Origin: an uncultured Oscillospiraceae bacterium
GTDB taxonomy: Bacteria > Bacillota > Clostridia > Oscillospirales > Oscillospiraceae
Direction of reading: 5' to 3'
Length of the DNA: 59,759 nucleotides
Assembly (NCBI GenBank): GCA_947630345.1
Contig: CANRHF010000002.1
Location: forward strand, 1-59,759
Shown here: piece after piece, positions 1 through 7,907 of the stretch
How the letters are laid out: the number at the start of each line of letters is the position of its first letter
How positions within the stretch are numbered: the first letter of the stretch is position 1
Translations under genes and position numbers: made by a program
Notes under the pieces: model-generated
The model's database searches: none
Seen by the model: the letters and a program-made list of their open reading frames with translations, nothing else
What the model was told of the DNA's origin: nothing

Positions 1-135
1 AAGGCAAGCGGCTGCGCCGCCCTTGACCCCTCGCACCCTGTCCGCTACGAGATAACCATGGCGGTTCCACCGCCTAAAGTAACGGATTCCTACCAGACTC
101 ATTAAATTTGCGCATAACTCTTGACAGTACCGAAA
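1..135. other. left-edge non-coding stretch with a short inverted repeat
   Basis: No gene is recognised between the window edge and the rfbB stop. A perfect inverted repeat GGCGGT-TCC-ACCGCC lies at 60-74. On the minus strand, the direction of the operon, it is not followed by a T-run, so it is not a convincing intrinsic terminator. The minus strand is partly open in one frame but shows no family I know. The end of the polysaccharide operon is therefore not demonstrated inside the window. Confidence 0.3.
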
Positions 136-1155
136 TCACCGATTTCCATACATCCTTTGATAATAATTCTGGTAATCGCCAGAGATGATCTCCTCCCACC
201 AAGTCTTGTGGTCGAGATACCACTGGATCGTCTTCCGGATGCCGTCGGCAAATTTCGTCTCAGGCAGCCAGCCCAGCTCGCTGTGGATCTTTGCCGGGTC
301 GATGGCGTAGCGCATATCGTGGCCCTTGCGGTCAGTGACGTAGGTGATGAGGCTCTCCGGTTTGCCAAGGGTTTTGCAGATCAGCTTCACGATGTCGATA
401 TTCCTCATCTCGTTATGCCCGCCGATATTATACACTTCACCGTCCCGGCCCTCGCGGAGGATGCGGTCAATCGCCTTGCAGTGATCCTCAACGTAGAGCC
501 AGTCGCGGACGTTTTCGCCCTTACCGTAAACCGGAAGGGGCTTGTCGTTCAGCGCGTTCGCAATCATCAGCGGGATCAGCTTCTCCGGGAATTGGTACGG
601 ACCGTAGTTATTCGAGCAGCGGGAGATTGTCACCGGCAGGCCAAACGTGCGGTGGTACGCGAGGACGAGCAGGTCGGCGCTCGCCTTCGAGGCGCTATAT
701 GGGCTGGAGGCGTGGATCGGCGTGGTCTCTGTGAAAAACAGATCCGGCCGGTCCAGGGGCAAATCGCCGTAAACCTCGTCCGTCCCCACCTGATGAAACC
801 TTTGGATGCCGTATTTCCGGCAGGCGTCCATCAGCACCTGCGTGCCGAGAATGTTCGTCTGGAGGAATACCTCCGGGTTCTCGATGCTGCGGTCGACGTG
901 GCTCTCCGCCGCGAAGTTGACAACCACGTCGGGCTTCTCTTCTTCAAAAAGCTTATACACGCCCTCTCGGTCGCAGATGTCGAGCTTTACAAAGCGGAAG
1001 TTCGGGTCATCCATCACATCTTTCAGCGTACTGAGATTACCCGCGTAGGTCAGCTTGTCCAAGCAGACGATTCGGTCCTCCGGGTGATTTTCCAGCATGA
1101 AAAAGATGAAATTCGAGCCGATGAATCCGGCGCCGCCGGTCACGAGAATAGTCAT
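136..1155 (-). CDS. rfbB: dTDP-glucose 4,6-dehydratase
   Basis: An extended short-chain dehydrogenase of 339 residues, the normal length for RfbB/RmlB. It converts dTDP-glucose to dTDP-4-keto-6-deoxyglucose in the cytoplasm, the branch point for rhamnose and for 2,6-dideoxy sugars. Visible motifs are the NAD-binding GGAGFIG (residues 7-13), the active-site TDEVYG (125-130) and the catalytic YSASK (153-157). The start has GGAGG upstream and overlaps the rfbA stop as ATGA, so translation is probably coupled. It is the last recognised gene of the polysaccharide operon. No rmlD is seen nearby, and the product is more likely fed to the 2,3-dehydratase a few genes upstream. Confidence 0.96.
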   Translation of the reverse strand: MTILVTGGAGFIGSNFIFFMLENHPEDRIVCLDKLTYAGNLSTLKDVMDDPNFRFVKLDICDREGVYKLFEEEKPDVVVNFAAESHVDRSIENPEVFLQTNILGTQVLMDACRKYGIQRFHQVGTDEVYGDLPLDRPDLFFTETTPIHASSPYSASKASADLLVLAYHRTFGLPVTISRCSNNYGPYQFPEKLIPLMIANALNDKPLPVYGKGENVRDWLYVEDHCKAIDRILREGRDGEVYNIGGHNEMRNIDIVKLICKTLGKPESLITYVTDRKGHDMRYAIDPAKIHSELGWLPETKFADGIRKTIQWYLDHKTWWEEIISGDYQNYYQRMYGNR

Positions 1156-2030
1156 TTTGTTTCCTCCGCAAGAGACATCAGATACTGTCCGTATTCTGTC
1201 ATTTTCAGTTCTTCGCCGAGCGTTCTCATCTGTTCAGTCGTGATGAATCCGCGCCGCCACGCAATCTCTTCAATGCACGAGATATAGAACCCCTGCATCT
1301 CCTGCACCGCTTTCACAAAGCTGCTCGCCTTGTGCATTCCGTTGGGGGATCCCGTATCCAGCCACGCCATTCCGCGGCCCATCAGCGTCACACGCAATTT
1401 TCCCCGCCGCAGATATTCGTTATTCACAGCGGTGATCTCCAGCTCTCCCCGCGCGGAGGGCTGCACATGCTTCGCAATCTCCACGACCTCGTTATTGTAG
1501 AAATACAGTCCAGGCACGGCGTAATTGGACTTCGGTTCCTGTGGCTTTTCCTCAATGGACAGGACGCGATTGTTTTTATCAAATTCCACAACGCCGAACT
1601 CTCTCGGATCCTTCACCGGGTAGCCGAAGATCGTCGCGCCATCCTTTTCCGCCTGCCGCTTCGCCTCGTCCAGTGTAGTCGAGAAGAACTGCCCGTAAAA
1701 CACATTGTCGCCCAGAATAAGGCACACGCTGTCCTTCCCGATGAACCCCTCGCCGAGGATAAACGCATCCGCCAGGCCCCGGGGCCTGTCCTGCACCGCG
1801 TATGTAAACCGTACACCGATCCGCGAGCCGTCGCCGAGGAGCTTTTTGTAATGCTCAATATCCTCGGGCGTCGAGATAATGAGGATCTCGCGGATCCTTG
1901 CAAGAAGCAGGATCGACAGGGGATAATAGATCAGCGGCTTGTCGTAGACGGGCAAAAGCTGTTTGGAAACGGAAATCGTGTTTGGGTAGAGCCTTGTCCC
2001 TTTGCCACCTGCTAGAATGATGCCTTTCAT
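1152..2030 (-). CDS. rfbA: glucose-1-phosphate thymidylyltransferase
   Basis: Makes dTDP-glucose from glucose-1-phosphate and dTTP. The ORF track starts at 2114, but the family begins [16 protein letters not shown], which puts the start at 2030 and gives 292 residues, the usual length. A GAGG sits about 12 nt upstream. The nucleotide-binding signature GGKGTRLYP is at residues 8-16. Further on EEKP and a YAVPGLYFY stretch are typical of RmlA. The stop overlaps the rfbB start (ATGA). With rfbB it supplies dTDP-4-keto-6-deoxyglucose for the deoxysugar block. Confidence 0.96.
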   Translation of the reverse strand: MKGIILAGGKGTRLYPNTISVSKQLLPVYDKPLIYYPLSILLLARIREILIISTPEDIEHYKKLLGDGSRIGVRFTYAVQDRPRGLADAFILGEGFIGKDSVCLILGDNVFYGQFFSTTLDEAKRQAEKDGATIFGYPVKDPREFGVVEFDKNNRVLSIEEKPQEPKSNYAVPGLYFYNNEVVEIAKHVQPSARGELEITAVNNEYLRRGKLRVTLMGRGMAWLDTGSPNGMHKASSFVKAVQEMQGFYISCIEEIAWRRGFITTEQMRTLGEELKMTEYGQYLMSLAEETK

Positions 2031-2166
2031 GTGTTTTTTGTCCTCTTTCTTTCGGAATATCAGAAATTTGCCGGCGATATAATTGATGACATTCACAGCG
2101 CGTTTTGCAGTCAAATCGTTGCGTCCCCACTGCGGCAGAACATCCCACCGTCATTGATCGGAAGCG

Positions 2167-3345
2167 TCATCTTTCATGGCGCAAATATTCTTTTACGTTT
2201 TCAAAATACGCGATCGCGTGCTCGATGCACACATCCATGTTGTAATACTTAAATTCCGCGAGCCGGCCGCAGAGGAACAGATTCTTATACTTTGCAGCCT
2301 CCTCAAGATACCGGCCATATAGCGCCTCGCTCTCCTGGGTCACCACCGGGTAGTACGGAATATTCCCGACCTTGGCGTTCGGATCGTACCAGAGCGGGTA
2401 CTCGGTAGCGACGACGCTTCCTCGCGCGCCGCTGTCGTCAAACATGATCTTCCTGTATTCCGTACTGCGCGTTTTCCCTTCCGCCTGCGGGAAGGAAATG
2501 ATCTCCGACGGCAAGACATCCTCCGATTCGCTGGATTCGTACCGGATATCCAACGAACGGTACGGGAGACTGCCGAATTTGTACTGGAACAGCTCGTCGA
2601 TCGGCCCGGTGAAGATCAGGAGCTCCACCTCATCGGCGTCATAGGTGATCTTGTTTGTCCGCTCCTCCAGGGCAATGTGCTCAAGCGCGTCCGTCTCCAA
2701 GCGAACGTCGATGTTCGGATGATCCAGCATATTTCGGAAGATCTCCGTAAACCCTTTCTTGGGCAGGTACTGAAAATCCTTATTCAGGTATCGCTCGTCG
2801 TAATTCATCGCGAACGGGACCCGTTCCAATACATATTTGTCGATCTTATTGACGTCCGTCCCCCACATTTTAGAGGTGTAGGTCCGAAACGCCTTTTCAA
2901 ACAGCAGCGTCCCAAATTCGGAAACTTCCCGGTCCGGGCAGTCAACAATCTGCAAAATCGGAACACGGTCGCTACCGGGAAAATTTTCCCGCAGTTTCCG
3001 CAGGACCGTCTCCGCCCGCTTCGCGCCGATCAGCTCCTGCACGGACTGAAAGTTGAACGGCAGACGGATATACTGTCCGTCTAGAAAGCTCAGGAGCTTC
3101 GTGTTATGCGGGAAAAGCTCCGCGTACTGGGACAGGTATTCGATGATCCAATATTTATTGGTGTTGAGAAAATGCGGTCCGTAGCGCTGCACGAGGATCC
3201 CGTGCTCGTCGTATTCATCGTACATATTTCCACCGATATGGCCGCGCTTTTCCACGACCTCCACTTTGCGGCCGCATTCCTCCGCAATCTTCCGCGCGAG
3301 GATGCTCCCCGAAAAGCCCGTGCCGACAACAATGATCCTACCCAT
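2167..3345 (-). CDS. glf: UDP-galactopyranose mutase
   Basis: A flavoenzyme that interconverts UDP-galactopyranose and UDP-galactofuranose, the donor for Galf residues. The first 25 codons of the track ORF are upstream sequence. An AAGGAGAA ribosome site at 3351-3358 points to the ATG at 3345, giving 392 residues. The N-terminus has the FAD-binding GTGFSG (residues 8-13), followed by EVVEKRGHIGGNMYD and the RYGPHFLNTN motif of the Glf family. It follows the SDR at 3357-4271 closely and precedes rfbA. Its presence predicts galactofuranose in the polymer, added by one of the glycosyltransferases upstream in the operon. Confidence 0.94.
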   Translation of the reverse strand: MGRIIVVGTGFSGSILARKIAEECGRKVEVVEKRGHIGGNMYDEYDEHGILVQRYGPHFLNTNKYWIIEYLSQYAELFPHNTKLLSFLDGQYIRLPFNFQSVQELIGAKRAETVLRKLRENFPGSDRVPILQIVDCPDREVSEFGTLLFEKAFRTYTSKMWGTDVNKIDKYVLERVPFAMNYDERYLNKDFQYLPKKGFTEIFRNMLDHPNIDVRLETDALEHIALEERTNKITYDADEVELLIFTGPIDELFQYKFGSLPYRSLDIRYESSESEDVLPSEIISFPQAEGKTRSTEYRKIMFDDSGARGSVVATEYPLWYDPNAKVGNIPYYPVVTQESEALYGRYLEEAAKYKNLFLCGRLAEFKYYNMDVCIEHAIAYFENVKEYLRHER

Positions 3346-3356
3346 GTTTTTTCTCC

Positions 3357-4271
3357 TTACAAGTTTTCTTTGACCCACGCCGCTGTTTTCAGGATGCTTT
3401 CCCGGAAATCCGCCGTACACTCGAAGCCGGTGTCGCGGTAAAGCGCATCGAGGTCGATCTTGCTGTAATTTCGGCTGCTGTTGTCGTCCGGGTACGCCCC
3501 AAACAGCAGCGGTACACCCGGCGCGACGATCTGTCCAATGTCCGTCACATATGCGCGGAAGGTGCGGAGCGTCCTGTGCCCCACATAATAACTGCGAAGA
3601 TGAACGCCCCGCTCCCCTATGGCGTAGAACGCACGGGCAATGTCGTCGATATAAATGAAGTCATACGGAATGTTTCCTTCAATGAGGCGGGGACTTTCTC
3701 CCCGGACCAGCTGCTTCAGCACGACGTTTGCCAGCATCATGGAGCGATTGTTTTGGCCGTAAGACATGGCGGTCAGCCCGGCGCTGTACTCGATGCCGGA
3801 ATTCGCGGCGATCGTTTTGCAGACGATCTCGGCGGCGGTCTTTGCGGCGGAGTAGATACAGGTATATCGGGGCGACTGCCCGCTCATATCGAGATGGTCC
3901 GCCACTTCGATCTCATTGTATGTACCTGCAAAGACAAACTTTTTGCAGCCGATTTGGACCGCTTCGGTGATGGCATCCCCCGCGCTCGCCGCGTTGGAAA
4001 GCTGAAGACGGTAATCCTTGAACGGTTCTCCGAACACGCCCTGCCACGCGAAGTGATAGAACACATCAACGTCATCGCAGATCATCTCATGGAGATGGTC
4101 ATACTTTGTAAAGTCCGCGACCACAGGATGGAAGTTCGCTTTTCCGCTATGCCTTGCAAGCGCTCGCTCGGAGATATCCACCCCGTAGACGGTAACGCCT
4201 TTATTGAGCAGAAGTTCTGTCAGCGCGCCGCCGATGAACCCGCCCGCGCCTGTGACAATGGCTGTTTTCAT
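3357..4271 (-). CDS. extended SDR, NDP-sugar 4-ketoreductase/epimerase-like (copy A)
   Basis: A 304-residue NAD(P)-dependent SDR with the Rossmann motif TGAGGFIGG (residues 7-15) and the catalytic YSAAK. It resembles CDP-abequose/tyvelose-synthase type reductases, so a role as a nucleotide-sugar ketoreductase is likely. Whether it acts on the dTDP or the CDP sugar cannot be read from sequence. It is a tandem paralogue of the next gene upstream: the first 14 residues match, and the start-proximal DNA is nearly identical. Its ATG overlaps the upstream stop (ATGA), but only while the G9 tract of that gene is in its present length. Confidence 0.82.
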   Translation of the reverse strand: MKTAIVTGAGGFIGGALTELLLNKGVTVYGVDISERALARHSGKANFHPVVADFTKYDHLHEMICDDVDVFYHFAWQGVFGEPFKDYRLQLSNAASAGDAITEAVQIGCKKFVFAGTYNEIEVADHLDMSGQSPRYTCIYSAAKTAAEIVCKTIAANSGIEYSAGLTAMSYGQNNRSMMLANVVLKQLVRGESPRLIEGNIPYDFIYIDDIARAFYAIGERGVHLRSYYVGHRTLRTFRAYVTDIGQIVAPGVPLLFGAYPDDNSSRNYSKIDLDALYRDTGFECTADFRESILKTAAWVKENL

Positions 4272-5227
4272 GCAGCCACCGCCTTTCGAGCGGCAGCCAG
4301 CAGGATAACTTTATATTCAGTTACCCCCCCCCGGGTATTATTTGGGGTCTGTGATTTAAGCCAATTTGCCGTTTTCAGAATGCTCTCCTTAAAATCGGAT
4401 TGACACTCGAAGCCGACCGGGATTTCTTTCGTCAGCTCTGTGTAATCTATGTATGTATTCTCCGGCATTTCGCCAAAAACGAAACGCCTTTCAGGACAGA
4501 TTGCTGCGCCCATATCCGTGATTTTTTCTCTGAACGTCGAAATGCTTTTGTGGCCTATATAGTACTCATTGTACGGTTTTCCTTTTTCCGCAAGACAAAT
4601 CAAGCCCCTAACTGTATCGTCAATGTATACCCAGTCGTTCGGATTATTGCCCTGAACAAGCTTAAGCGGCAGACTGTTTTGCATGGCGTTTATAATAGTG
4701 TTTACAGCCTTTCTGGAGCGATCGCCCACACCGTAGGTGTTTGTTAAAACTGCTTTGACATACTCCGTTCCGGCCTGCGAGCATATCTGCGCGCAGATAT
4801 CCCCCGCCGCGCGTTTTGCTATACCGTATGTGTTGATGGAAAAATCTCCTGTCGTCTCGCTTTTCATGTGCTCATAACTCGAACTTACGAAGACAAATCT
4901 TTTGCAGATATTCAAAGCATCTTTGCATACCTTAGCAGCGGTTCTAATGTTATCCGTCTGCAATTCAACATCATATAAATCCTTGCCCCCAAGTGTGCCG
5001 CCCCATGAAAGATAAAACATCACATCAGCTATTTCTGGGATTCTTTCCGAAAGATTTTCAGCGGTTAAATCTATAGCAATAGGAGCAAAATTTTCGAACT
5101 GACAGAGCGGGTCAAGATATTCAGCCTTTATGTCCGCGCCGTAGACCTTACACCCCAGATTCAGGAGTGCTTTCGTCAGCGCGCCGCCAATAAATCCGCC
5201 CGCGCCTGTTACAATGGCTGTTTTCAT
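4268..5227 (-). CDS. extended SDR, NDP-sugar ketoreductase-like (copy B) with G9 tract near its 3' end
   Basis: A 319-residue SDR paralogous to copy A, starting MKTAIVTGAGGFIGG. It uses YGIAK as the likely catalytic Tyr/Lys motif. Its DNA is visibly more AT-rich than that of copy A. Homology to copy A ends at ESILKTANWLKSQ. The last residues come from a run of nine G (coding strand) at 4324-4332 and a tail with no resemblance to copy A. One G fewer gives an immediate TAA and one more gives a TGA two codons on. Only G9 carries translation to the ATGA overlap with copy A. Substrate unknown. Confidence 0.8.
   Translation of the reverse strand: MKTAIVTGAGGFIGGALTKALLNLGCKVYGADIKAEYLDPLCQFENFAPIAIDLTAENLSERIPEIADVMFYLSWGGTLGGKDLYDVELQTDNIRTAAKVCKDALNICKRFVFVSSSYEHMKSETTGDFSINTYGIAKRAAGDICAQICSQAGTEYVKAVLTNTYGVGDRSRKAVNTIINAMQNSLPLKLVQGNNPNDWVYIDDTVRGLICLAEKGKPYNEYYIGHKSISTFREKITDMGAAICPERRFVFGEMPENTYIDYTELTKEIPVGFECQSDFKESILKTANWLKSQTPNNTRGGVTEYKVILLAAARKAVAA
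4324..4332 (-). repeat. G9 mononucleotide tract inside the 3' end of SDR copy B
   Basis: Nine consecutive C on the plus strand (G on the coding strand). Read at G9 the frame is ACC CGG GGG GGG GTA ACT and stays open to 4268. At G8 the frame hits TAA directly, and at G10 it hits TGA after GGT AAC. Runs of this length slip in replication in known phase-variable genes, but a homopolymer sequencing error is also possible. Confidence 0.75.
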
Positions 5228-5238
5228 GGAATCCTCCT

Positions 5239-5784
5239 TCAGAAATTCACATCACTGTCTTTCAAAAACGGTGCGTTTCTGTCTTTCTCGGAAACGATCG
5301 GCGTGATGTCTCCCCAGTCAATCCTGATCTCCGGGTCGTTCCACGCGATCGCTCGGTCGTATTTAGGCTCGTATAGCTCGTCCACTTTGTACTGCACTTC
5401 CGTATCATCGACAAGTGACATGCAGATGTGTCCGAACCCTCTCGGAATATAGATTTGCTGCTTTTTCACATCGTCTAATACAACAGAAACGTACTGCTTG
5501 TAGGTGGGCGACGCTTTCCGCAAATCGACCGCAATATCGAGGATCTTCCCTCTCGTACAGCGCAGCAGCTTTGCCTGCGCTTTCGGAGCATTTTGAAAAT
5601 GGATGCCTCGAACAGTATGCTTTTTCAGGTTGCGCAGGTGGTTATCCTGCACAAAGACATTGTCGATTCCAAATTCAGCCATCGTCCGCTTCGAATAGGA
5701 CTCCATGTAATAACCGCGATAATCCTCAAAAACCTTCGGCGTAAAGAGGATCACTTCGGGAATGGCGAGTCGCTCTGCTTTCAT
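5239..5784 (-). CDS. rfbC: dTDP-4-keto-6-deoxysugar 3,5- or 5-epimerase (RfbC family)
   Basis: A cupin-fold epimerase of about 181 residues in the RmlC family. It inverts C5 (and possibly C3) of dTDP-4-keto-6-deoxyhexoses and so gives L-configured sugars. The catalytic His lies in the VRGIHFQ motif, and the later GFGHICMSL and EVQYKVDELY segments match the family core. The track start at 5793 is a GTG. The ATG at 5784 has AAAGGG eight bases upstream and is preferred. In this context it probably acts on the 2-deoxy intermediate made by the 2,3-dehydratase and 3-ketoreductase, in place of or as well as rhamnose synthesis. Confidence 0.88.
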   Translation of the reverse strand: MKAERLAIPEVILFTPKVFEDYRGYYMESYSKRTMAEFGIDNVFVQDNHLRNLKKHTVRGIHFQNAPKAQAKLLRCTRGKILDIAVDLRKASPTYKQYVSVVLDDVKKQQIYIPRGFGHICMSLVDDTEVQYKVDELYEPKYDRAIAWNDPEIRIDWGDITPIVSEKDRNAPFLKDSDVNF

Positions 5785-5826
5785 TCTTTTCACCCTTTCA
5801 TCAATAAATCACCTAGACCCTCTTGG

Positions 5827-6858
5827 TCAAGCTGCTAATAAGTGAGGACTGGAATGTTCATTGATGAAAGTTTGAATTCTATTATGGATATGGGGTATAT
5901 CCCTGCTTTTTTCAAAAGATAAACTGACTAAGTATCTAAACCCCCCCCCAGCAATTTTAGCGGGTTTCTTCTGAGAATTCATCCATGCCAAAATAGATCG
6001 GCGTACCGTAATCCCCTGCAATTTCAGCTTTGAGGAATCAAACACTGTATTTCCCGATTCGATCTTGCGGTCAATCTCCGGGTACTCAACATAGTCAATC
6101 CCCACCCCGTACAAGGGCGCAATTAGCTCTGCCAATTCCTTTAGGCTAAGGTCGTCTCCTCCAATGTTATAAATGTCGTTTACGCACTTCTCGGAAACTG
6201 CCCCATCGATCAAGTTGTTGCACAGATCTTCAATATGTGTAAACGTGCGCCTCACTTCTCCGTTTCCGTACAGTCGGATATTCTCGCCCTTCATCGCTCT
6301 ATTCCGCATGAACTCTACCGTTCCGTAAGAAGACGCCCCCGGGATCAGAGATCCATAGGGAACACAGATCCTGAAAATGCAATACCGCACACCGTATACG
6401 CGGCTGAACTGCTCCAGATACTGTTCACAGGCAAATTTATTGATCGAGTAAATGGTTCGAAATTCCTTTTCGTCCGTCTCTTTCAAGGGCATGCTGCTGC
6501 CTTTATAGACTAACCTTGTCGAAGGAAAAACGATCTTTGCTTTAGATCCCTGTTCCCTATAAGCTTCGAGGACATGAAGCAACGCGCGCTCGTTGATGTC
6601 AATAAATGTATCATAGTCGTCAAAACCTGCAGCTGAACCGGTCTTCCCGATGAACATAAAGACAACATCGGCATCTAGGTCTATATTGGAAACAGACGCT
6701 CTATCCAGAATCTGTACTTTTTCATATGCCTGTTCTCCATCTGCGTGCGTATCAGCGCGGTCGTAGAGCCGGAGCAGTACGTTTGGGAACCTTCTTTTCA
6801 AAACGACAAGAAGATTTCGCGCGATATAACTGTTCGCTCCAATAACCGTAACTTTCAT
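5827..6858 (-). CDS. NAD-dependent epimerase/dehydratase (SDR), probable dTDP-sugar 4-ketoreductase, with G9 tract
   Basis: The start is set at 6858 by a strong GGGAGG site eight bases upstream; the 29 extra N-terminal codons of the track ORF are discarded. The protein opens with a Rossmann motif variant (MKVTVIGANSYIA) and has YSINK as the likely catalytic pair. Its position between the 3-ketoreductase and the RfbC-like epimerase suggests it reduces C4 to finish a dTDP-2,6-dideoxyhexose. A run of nine G (5941-5949) interrupts the expected C-terminus and is followed by a 37-residue tail without family resemblance. G8 or G10 would end the protein within a few codons. Confidence 0.8.
   Translation of the reverse strand: MKVTVIGANSYIARNLLVVLKRRFPNVLLRLYDRADTHADGEQAYEKVQILDRASVSNIDLDADVVFMFIGKTGSAAGFDDYDTFIDINERALLHVLEAYREQGSKAKIVFPSTRLVYKGSSMPLKETDEKEFRTIYSINKFACEQYLEQFSRVYGVRYCIFRICVPYGSLIPGASSYGTVEFMRNRAMKGENIRLYGNGEVRRTFTHIEDLCNNLIDGAVSEKCVNDIYNIGGDDLSLKELAELIAPLYGVGIDYVEYPEIDRKIESGNTVFDSSKLKLQGITVRRSILAWMNSQKKPAKIAGGGFRYLVSLSFEKSRDIPHIHNRIQTFINEHSSPHLLAA
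5941..5949 (-). repeat. G9 mononucleotide tract inside the 3' end of the 4-ketoreductase-like SDR
   Basis: Nine C on the plus strand. The coding frame is GCT GGG GGG GGG TTT AGA and reads through to 5827. With G10 it becomes GTT TAG, and with G8 it becomes GGT TTA GAT ACT TAG. This is the second tract of the same length and relative position within 1.7 kb. Confidence 0.75.
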
Positions 6859-6892
6859 CAAATTCACCTCCCATCCCAAATTATCTTCTTTT

Positions 6893-7906
6893 CTATTGGT
6901 TTTTAACCGCATCGACAAGCTCCGCCTGCCGCGCGATCGTCTCATAATTCATTTCTCTTGTTTTTTCGTCCGCAACACACTTACAGAAATGCTCTATGGA
7001 CTTTCTGAACGTGTCGTCCGCGCTAAGCTTTACGGTCTCAGTCTCGTTGCCGATTGTAATTTCCGCTGTTGGCTCGAAACCGTCCGGCGCGGTCAAAATT
7101 CGACCTGTTCTCAAAAAGCCCTTGCTTCCCCAGACCTCCAGCTCGCACTTGTAGCTGTTGTCCATGCCGAACGCGATCTGCGCCGTCACGCCCGCGTCGT
7201 TCACCATCGCCGCGCTGCCGTAGATGTCCACGTCAAAATCGGGGGTGCAGTTGAGGCGGGAATAGACTACCCGCGCCGTCTCGCCCAGCAGCATGGCTGC
7301 CAATTTCAGCGTATATCCGCCGCAGTCGAGAAGCGCGCCGCCGCCCAGGGCTTTGTTGTAGCGGAAGTCGTTCTTCGCGCGCTGTGGGAACCCGAACGCG
7401 ATTCGGTACAGCCGCACGTCGCCGAGCCTGCCGCTCTTGACGATATCCTGTATCTCGCCGATCTGTTTGTGGAACGCGAACATATAATTCTCGTGAACAG
7501 CGAGACGCTTCGCTCCGGCGAGATCGATCAGCTCTTTCGTATCTTTCTCAGAGGTAGTAGAGGGCTTTTCGAGGAAAATGTGCTTACCGTGCTCCAGCGC
7601 CGCCTTTGCCCACCTGAAATGCAGCGCCGGCGGCAACGGCAGATAGACCGCGTCCACATCCGGCGAGGACAGGAGCGCTTCATAACTGTCGAAGACCGTG
7701 CCGCCGCAGACGTCGGCGAAGGACTGAGCTTTCTTCGCCTCACCGGCAATCACCGCCGGGTCCGGCGTCCGGTCCCCAAACCACTCTTTTTCGTCGGCGT
7801 GGGCCACACCGACGTACTCGGCGCAGTCGCACTTTTGAATCGCGGGCAGGAAGCGCCGGAACGCGATCTCAGAGGGACAGATGATGCCGATTTTTACTTT
7901 TTTCAT
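6893..7906 (-). CDS. Gfo/Idh/MocA oxidoreductase, probable NDP-hexose 3-ketoreductase
   Basis: A 337-residue two-domain NAD(P)-dependent oxidoreductase. An N-terminal Rossmann fold (MKKVKIGIICPSEIAFRRF) is followed by the EKP signature in FLEKPSTTSEKD, whose Lys is the usual catalytic contact, and then an alpha/beta dimerisation domain. It lies directly downstream of the 2,3-dehydratase. That pairing is the classic TylX3/TylC1 or EvaA-type order, in which the unstable 3,4-diketo product is at once reduced at C3 to give a dTDP-4-keto-2,6-dideoxyhexose. I infer that role from context; the family alone is broad. Confidence 0.83.
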   Translation of the reverse strand: MKKVKIGIICPSEIAFRRFLPAIQKCDCAEYVGVAHADEKEWFGDRTPDPAVIAGEAKKAQSFADVCGGTVFDSYEALLSSPDVDAVYLPLPPALHFRWAKAALEHGKHIFLEKPSTTSEKDTKELIDLAGAKRLAVHENYMFAFHKQIGEIQDIVKSGRLGDVRLYRIAFGFPQRAKNDFRYNKALGGGALLDCGGYTLKLAAMLLGETARVVYSRLNCTPDFDVDIYGSAAMVNDAGVTAQIAFGMDNSYKCELEVWGSKGFLRTGRILTAPDGFEPTAEITIGNETETVKLSADDTFRKSIEHFCKCVADEKTREMNYETIARQAELVDAVKNQ

Positions 7907-7907
7907 A

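Noticed and set aside
60-74. Inverted repeat GGCGGT/ACCGCC as the operon terminator
   Set aside because: The stem is only 6 bp and there is no T-run on the minus strand.
121-1287. Long plus-strand ORF of 388 residues over rfbB and rfbA
   Set aside because: It is antisense to two unmistakable genes, has no family resemblance, and arises from the base composition of the coding strand.
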